This document shows, piece by piece, positions 60,861 through 64,000 of a stretch of 64,000 nucleotides of DNA; position 1 is the first letter of the stretch, and the number at the start of each line of letters is the position of its first letter. The position numbers and the translations under genes were made by a program. A model generated the notes under the pieces. That model was given only the letters and a program-made list of their open reading frames with translations. It was not told the origin of the DNA and made no database searches. The stretch comes from Umbribacter vaginalis (GTDB taxonomy: Bacteria; Actinomycetota; Coriobacteriia; Coriobacteriales; Eggerthellaceae): assembly GCA_001552935.1 (NCBI GenBank), contig KQ959676.1, positions 36,323 through 100,322 on the forward strand, written 5' to 3'.

Positions 60861-61077
60861 TACTCTATCCTTTCATCTGTTCTACCACTTCCATTATACC
60901 TATAGTAGTAAGCATTACGTGCTACACGACATCCTGCACAAAATTACTAAGCTGCGGGCACATTTTTCGAAAAACAAGAAAGCGACAATTTGTATTTTTG
61001 TTCACGCTCGGCAAAACTTGACGTACAATAAAATTGCGATGCACAAAGCCATCGCACTACTATGAGAAGGGGACACT

Positions 61078-62070
61078 ATGAGTGAACAAGGGTGTGGCTC
61101 AGGAGGCTGCTCAAGTTGCGGAGTCGCAGGCTGCGGATCTCGCACTGCACCTATAGAAATGCCGAAAAATGCACGTAAAAATGTATCGCATATTGTTGGT
61201 GTTGTATCAGGAAAAGGTGGCGTAGGCAAATCGCTTGTTACGTCGCTGCTTGCAAGTGAAATGCGCAAACGCGGGTTTAAGGTTGGTATTCTTGATGCTG
61301 ATATTACCGGACCTTCTATTCCAAAAACCTTTGGAGTAAGCAACCGTGTATCCGCTGATGCTGATGGTATTAACCCAGCGCTTAGCAACAGCGGCATCAA
61401 AATTATGTCTATTAACTTAATGCTCCCACAAGACGACATTCCGGTGGCGTGGCGTGGCCCTGTTATTACGGGTATTCTTAAGCAATTTTGGGAAGAAACA
61501 AACTGGGAAGACCTCGACTATTTGTTTGTCGATATGCCGCCGGGAACATCAGATGTATTTCTAACGGTTATGCAAACCTTCCCTATTGACGGTATTGTAA
61601 CTGTTTCTGCACCTCAAGAGCTTGTTGCCATGATTGTAGGTAAAGCAGTGAACTTAGCACACGATATGGACGTTTCGGTGCTGGGGCTGGTTGAGAACAT
61701 GGCGTACTTTAAGTGCGACGAATGCAGCAAAGAGCACTATATTTTTGGAGAACCGCAGGGTCGCTTCGTTGCAAAGCGCTATCAAATTCCTGCGTATGCA
61801 ACGCTGCCGCTTGATCCGGCTTTTGCGCATCTGTGCGATATGGGCAAAGTTGAAGAGTATGACGTTGATCATAAGCTGGATACGATTATCGAACAAATCG
61901 AACTGGCAGCAAAACAAGCAGACGAGAAAAAAGCCGCTGAAAAAGCAGCCAGTGCGAATGCTGACGCTGCTGGTGCGGCTGACGAAAAAGCAGCTGATAC
62001 GGCGAACGCTGCTGCTAGCACGAACGCTGGTGCTGACGCTGCGCAAGGAAGTGCTCCCGAACAGCACTAA
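61078..62070 (+). CDS. Mrp/NBP35-type iron-sulfur carrier P-loop ATPase with Ala-rich tail
   Basis: 330 residues. The N-terminus is Cys-rich (GCGSGGCSSCGVAGCGS), as in NBP35-like proteins, followed by the deviant Walker A VVSGKGGVGKSLVTSLLA, DADITGPSIPKTFGV, MSINLMLPQDDIPVAWRGPVITGILKQFW, DYLFVDMPPGTSDVFLTV and SAPQELVAMIVGKAVNLAHDM. The CxxC cluster ligand is in YFKCDECSKEHYIFGE. From about residue 283 the protein is an Ala/Asp/Lys/Asn-rich tail of ~48 residues with repeat character (AADEKAAD, ANAAAS). Assembles or carries Fe-S clusters. Ribosome site GAAGGGG upstream. Confidence 0.93.
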   Translation: MSEQGCGSGGCSSCGVAGCGSRTAPIEMPKNARKNVSHIVGVVSGKGGVGKSLVTSLLASEMRKRGFKVGILDADITGPSIPKTFGVSNRVSADADGINPALSNSGIKIMSINLMLPQDDIPVAWRGPVITGILKQFWEETNWEDLDYLFVDMPPGTSDVFLTVMQTFPIDGIVTVSAPQELVAMIVGKAVNLAHDMDVSVLGLVENMAYFKCDECSKEHYIFGEPQGRFVAKRYQIPAYATLPLDPAFAHLCDMGKVEEYDVDHKLDTIIEQIELAAKQADEKKAAEKAASANADAAGAADEKAADTANAAASTNAGADAAQGSAPEQH

Positions 62071-62284
62071 ATTCGCGCGGGCACTTAGCATAAGGTCTCA
62101 GGCATCGAAAAAGCCCCTCGTAGTGAGGGGCTTCAATAAGAGATTAAAGAAAACCAGCTGAAAGCATTTAAGCGGGGATATAAGAAATGACGACCATACA
62201 AGAGTAGAAATAATTTGTGTGGTCGTTTTCTTATGCTCGGGTACCGATACTTTTATTTTGCTAATTGGCGTTCAAATGCCTTAC
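62071..62284. terminator. Two stem-loops at the boundary between Mrp and foreign DNA
   Basis: First, AAGCCCCTC (62111-62119) with GAGGGGCTT (62124-62132), 4-nt loop; a T5 run exists on the minus strand, so it best terminates minus-strand transcription, with a weaker plus-strand sense. Second, ACGACCATACAA (62190-62201) with TTGTGTGGTCGT (62215-62226), 12 bp with one G:U pair and TTTTC following on the plus strand. No gene is visible in these 214 bp. Confidence 0.65.
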
Positions 62285-62695
62285 TTAATTTTTCTTGCTA
62301 TATGAAGCACCATCCTCTTCAACTAACATAGATTGCGACATGGGAGCAGAATTAGCAAACAAATCAAACTTACTTCCTAGGGTTGTTTCAGCATGCTCCT
62401 CAAAATTTTCTACCTGCTCCATAACCTTTATAAAGACTTCAGGACAATACCTTGGCGGATACCCGTTCTTAACCAAACAAATCTTGACATCAAGCTTTAA
62501 CTGATTCCGTACATTCTGATTGTTGAGCCAGTCTGCAAATGAAGACTTAGTATCGATGATTTCTTTAACCTTTCTAGCAAGCTCCTTACACTTATCATTT
62601 ATAACAACACCATTGACTTCTTTGTCAATGCCATATTCAAAATTATGCTGGTCACGAAGAGCAATCAAAAATATCATAGAATGCCTTTTCTTCAA
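62285..62695 (-). pseudogene. C-terminal fragment of a type I restriction enzyme R subunit (HsdR)
   Basis: 136 codons. The stretch FLIALRDQHNFEYGIDKEVNGVVINDKCKELARKVKEIIDT, SSFADWLNNQNVRNQLKLDVKICLVKNGYPPRYCPEVFIKVMEQVENFEEHAE matches the helical C-terminal domain of HsdR proteins. Full HsdR is ~1000 residues with nuclease and helicase domains, all absent. The short MKKRHSM start seems to be joined by chance, and I see no hsdS or hsdM. Its head meets the recombinase fragment that reads the other way, so both are broken at the same junction, near 62700-62736. Confidence 0.8.
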
Positions 62696-62735
62696 AGGTC
62701 AATCCTATTTTACGGAAACTCTCTCGATTTTCGTC

Positions 62736-63550
62736 GCACTCTTGCAAAAGTCATTCACCACAAACTTTCTCACCAAAGAGCACAAGGTAAATGAAGGTGA
62801 AATCCCGCAGTACTATGTGACGGGAAACCATGAAGCCATCATTGAACCGGAGGCCTGGGAACTCGTACAACGCGAGATGGAGAGGCGCAAAAGTGAAAAA
62901 GGAAGGCACAGCGGTGTGAGACTATTCTCCGGCAAGGTCTACTGCAGAGAATGCGGAACAAGGCTCGGTTCAAAAGTCTGGCATTCCACAGACAAATACA
63001 AGCAAGTCATTTGGCAATGCAATAAGCACTGCAAGAAAAACTCTCCCTGCAAAAACGGAATGCATCTTACCGATGAGGAGCTAAAAACTGCCGTCCTTTC
63101 TGCGACTAACAAGCTCATAGAAAATAAAGATGAGATTCTTAATGGCTTACAAGAGATTGTCGGAGGCGTTTGTGATACTCATACCTTGGAAGGCGAAAAA
63201 ACAAAGCTGGAAAGTGAGATGGATGTCTGTGCCAAGATGATCGAAGATCTTATCCGCCAAAATGCTGCCATCCCGCAAGACCAGAGCGAGTACCAAGCAA
63301 AGTACGAAGACCTGGAACGCTTCTACAATGATAAAAAGCGGCCTTAGCGAAGATCGAAGGAAAGCTCAAAAAGATGCAGGCGACCAAAGCCGATATCAAG
63401 TTCTGCCTGAAGCAGCTACAAAAACAAGACAGGCTTCTGCAAACATTCGACGAACAGAGCTTCTGTGCTCTTGTAGATCATATCACGGTATTCAGCAAAG
63501 AAGACATCCGCATAACCTTCAGAAATGACTCAGAAATCAAGGTTCTATAA
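62736..63550 (+). pseudogene. Large serine recombinase, truncated and frameshifted
   Basis: The frame from 62736 starts inside the recombinase domain (ALLQKSFTTNFLTKEHKVNEGEIPQYYVTGNHEAIIEPEAW), continues with the zinc-ribbon (YCRECGTRLG...WQCNKHCKKNSPC) and a coiled-coil region, and breaks near 63344. There, the expected KKAALAKIEGKL reads KKRP-stop; loss of one base (probably a G in the AAAAGGCGGCC-like run) explains it. The other frame resumes as KIEGKLKKMQATKADIKFCLKQLQ and ends DSEIKVL at 63550. The catalytic resolvase domain (first ~300 residues) is missing. Resembles Tn4451/TnpX-type transposon integrases. Confidence 0.85.
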
Positions 63551-63625
63551 AATGTCCGAATGGAGCTTTTTATTTTAATCGGGGTTGAATGAAATCCCCT
63601 TAACGAGGTTTAATCAAATGGGCTA

Positions 63626-63643
63626 AGTTAGCATTTTCTAACT
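63626..63643 (+). promoter_or_regulatory. Small dyad before the last gene
   Basis: AGTTAG (63626-63631) and CTAACT (63638-63643), 6-bp arms with a 6-nt loop, lie just before the GGAGG ribosome site. It may be a repressor half-site pair or an RNA hairpin. Confidence 0.35.
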
Positions 63644-63660
63644 CAATGGAGGTTAATCGT

Positions 63661-64000
63661 ATGAAAAAATCATCTGGAATTAAAGCAAAAGATTTGATCA
63701 CAACAGGGATTTTTACTGCCATTATGTTTGTTCTTTGCATGGCAGTAGCAATGCTGGGTTACATGCCAATATTTATTCCGCTTTTAGGCATCATCCTGCC
63801 GCTTATTGACGGTATTCCGTATGTGTTGTTTGTGAGCAAAACGAAGAAGTTTGGACTTATAACCATTATGGGATTTTTGCTTGGGCTGCTAATCGGGGTC
63901 ATGGGAATGGGCGTATATGCACCTTTCACCGGACTTATCGCAGGCCTTTTAGCGGATTTGTTATTAAAATCCTCGGATTATTCCAGTACAAAAAAAGTAA
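63661..64000 (+). CDS. Trep_Strep/MptD-type transporter S-component, 5' part only
   Basis: The first 113 residues are inside the window. ATG follows GGAGG at 8 nt. The N-terminus KSSGIKAKDLITTGIFTAIMFVLCMAVAMLGYMPIFIPLLGIILPLIDGIPYVLFVSK and KKFGLITIMGFLLGLLIGVMGMGVYAPFTGLIAGLLADLLLKS resemble the substrate-binding membrane subunit of energy-coupling-factor-like transporters of the Trep_Strep/MptD family. It runs off the right edge. With the preceding recombinase fragment it probably belongs to imported DNA; codon usage looks A/T-richer than the rest. Confidence 0.7.
   Translation, partial: MKKSSGIKAKDLITTGIFTAIMFVLCMAVAMLGYMPIFIPLLGIILPLIDGIPYVLFVSKTKKFGLITIMGFLLGLLIGVMGMGVYAPFTGLIAGLLADLLLKSSDYSSTKKV

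Noticed and set aside
62520-62735. The upstream part of the open frame before the recombinase fragment
   Set aside because: It is antisense to the HsdR fragment and does not resemble recombinases; the homology begins at 62736.

Overview
The window looks like chromosomal DNA of an anaerobic actinobacterium of the Coriobacteriia type (Eggerthellaceae-like). This is inferred, not proved. It rests on moderate G+C by eye, a GlnR-like winged-helix regulator next to glnA, the ftsE-ftsX-ctpA-smpB-ssrA order, split transketolase, PPDK, and TrmFO/DprA/ComM genes arranged as in Gram-positives. No 16S rRNA or tRNA gene is present. The only stable RNA I can support is tmRNA.

Layout. 1-780: a cut-off DUF3021-like membrane protein with its LytTR regulator. 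940-8280 (minus): the housekeeping run rplS, rnhB, yraN, comM, dprA, trmFO, xerC. 8389-9452: azlCD amino-acid exporter. 9854-12581 (plus): possible short leader ORF, cysK, a CymR-like Rrf2 regulator and mnmA, a sulfur block. 12756-15479: ppdK. 15895-18801: OmpR-type two-component system followed by two conserved-looking membrane proteins. 19132-24603 (minus): pncA-like amidase, polA, GlnR-like regulator, glnA. 24830-26292: MetNI-type importer. 26540-33062 (plus): surface-glycan operon (GT4, DegT aminotransferase, initiating sugar transferase, ABC-2 permease, ABC ATPase, GT2). 33149-36778 (minus): two FtsX-like permeases flanking one ATPase. 37049-38629: L,D-transpeptidase. 38880-43875 (minus): znuA-znuC-znuB plus a very large histidine-triad lipoprotein, a zinc scavenging unit. 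44306-45520: small island of tiny membrane peptides, partly decayed, with a ribbon-helix-helix-like protein, directly downstream of ssrA. 45524-50388: ssrA, smpB, ctpA, ftsX, ftsE. 50593-52404: split transketolase. 52743-54040: methyltransferase and a small membrane protein. 54234-58040: HTH/PBP-like regulator divergent from an NSS and an MFS transporter. 58220-60860: EndA-like nuclease and PepC. 61078-62070: Mrp/NBP35 ATPase. 62285-64000: foreign-looking debris (HsdR C-terminal scrap, broken large serine recombinase) and the start of a Trep_Strep/MptD-like transporter subunit.

The most interesting parts are: (1) the zinc operon, in which a Pht-type four-triad lipoprotein is translationally coupled to ZnuB, with an inverted repeat over the promoter -35; (2) the cluster of tiny hydrophobic, lysine-tailed peptides beside ssrA; (3) a candidate leader peptide plus hairpin ahead of cysK; and (4) a recurring pattern of in-frame short tandem repeats (18, 24 and 48 bp units) or Ala/Pro/Ser-rich inserts within otherwise conserved proteins, matched by minisatellites in the intergenic spaces. 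All family names come from reading motifs. No database search was run.
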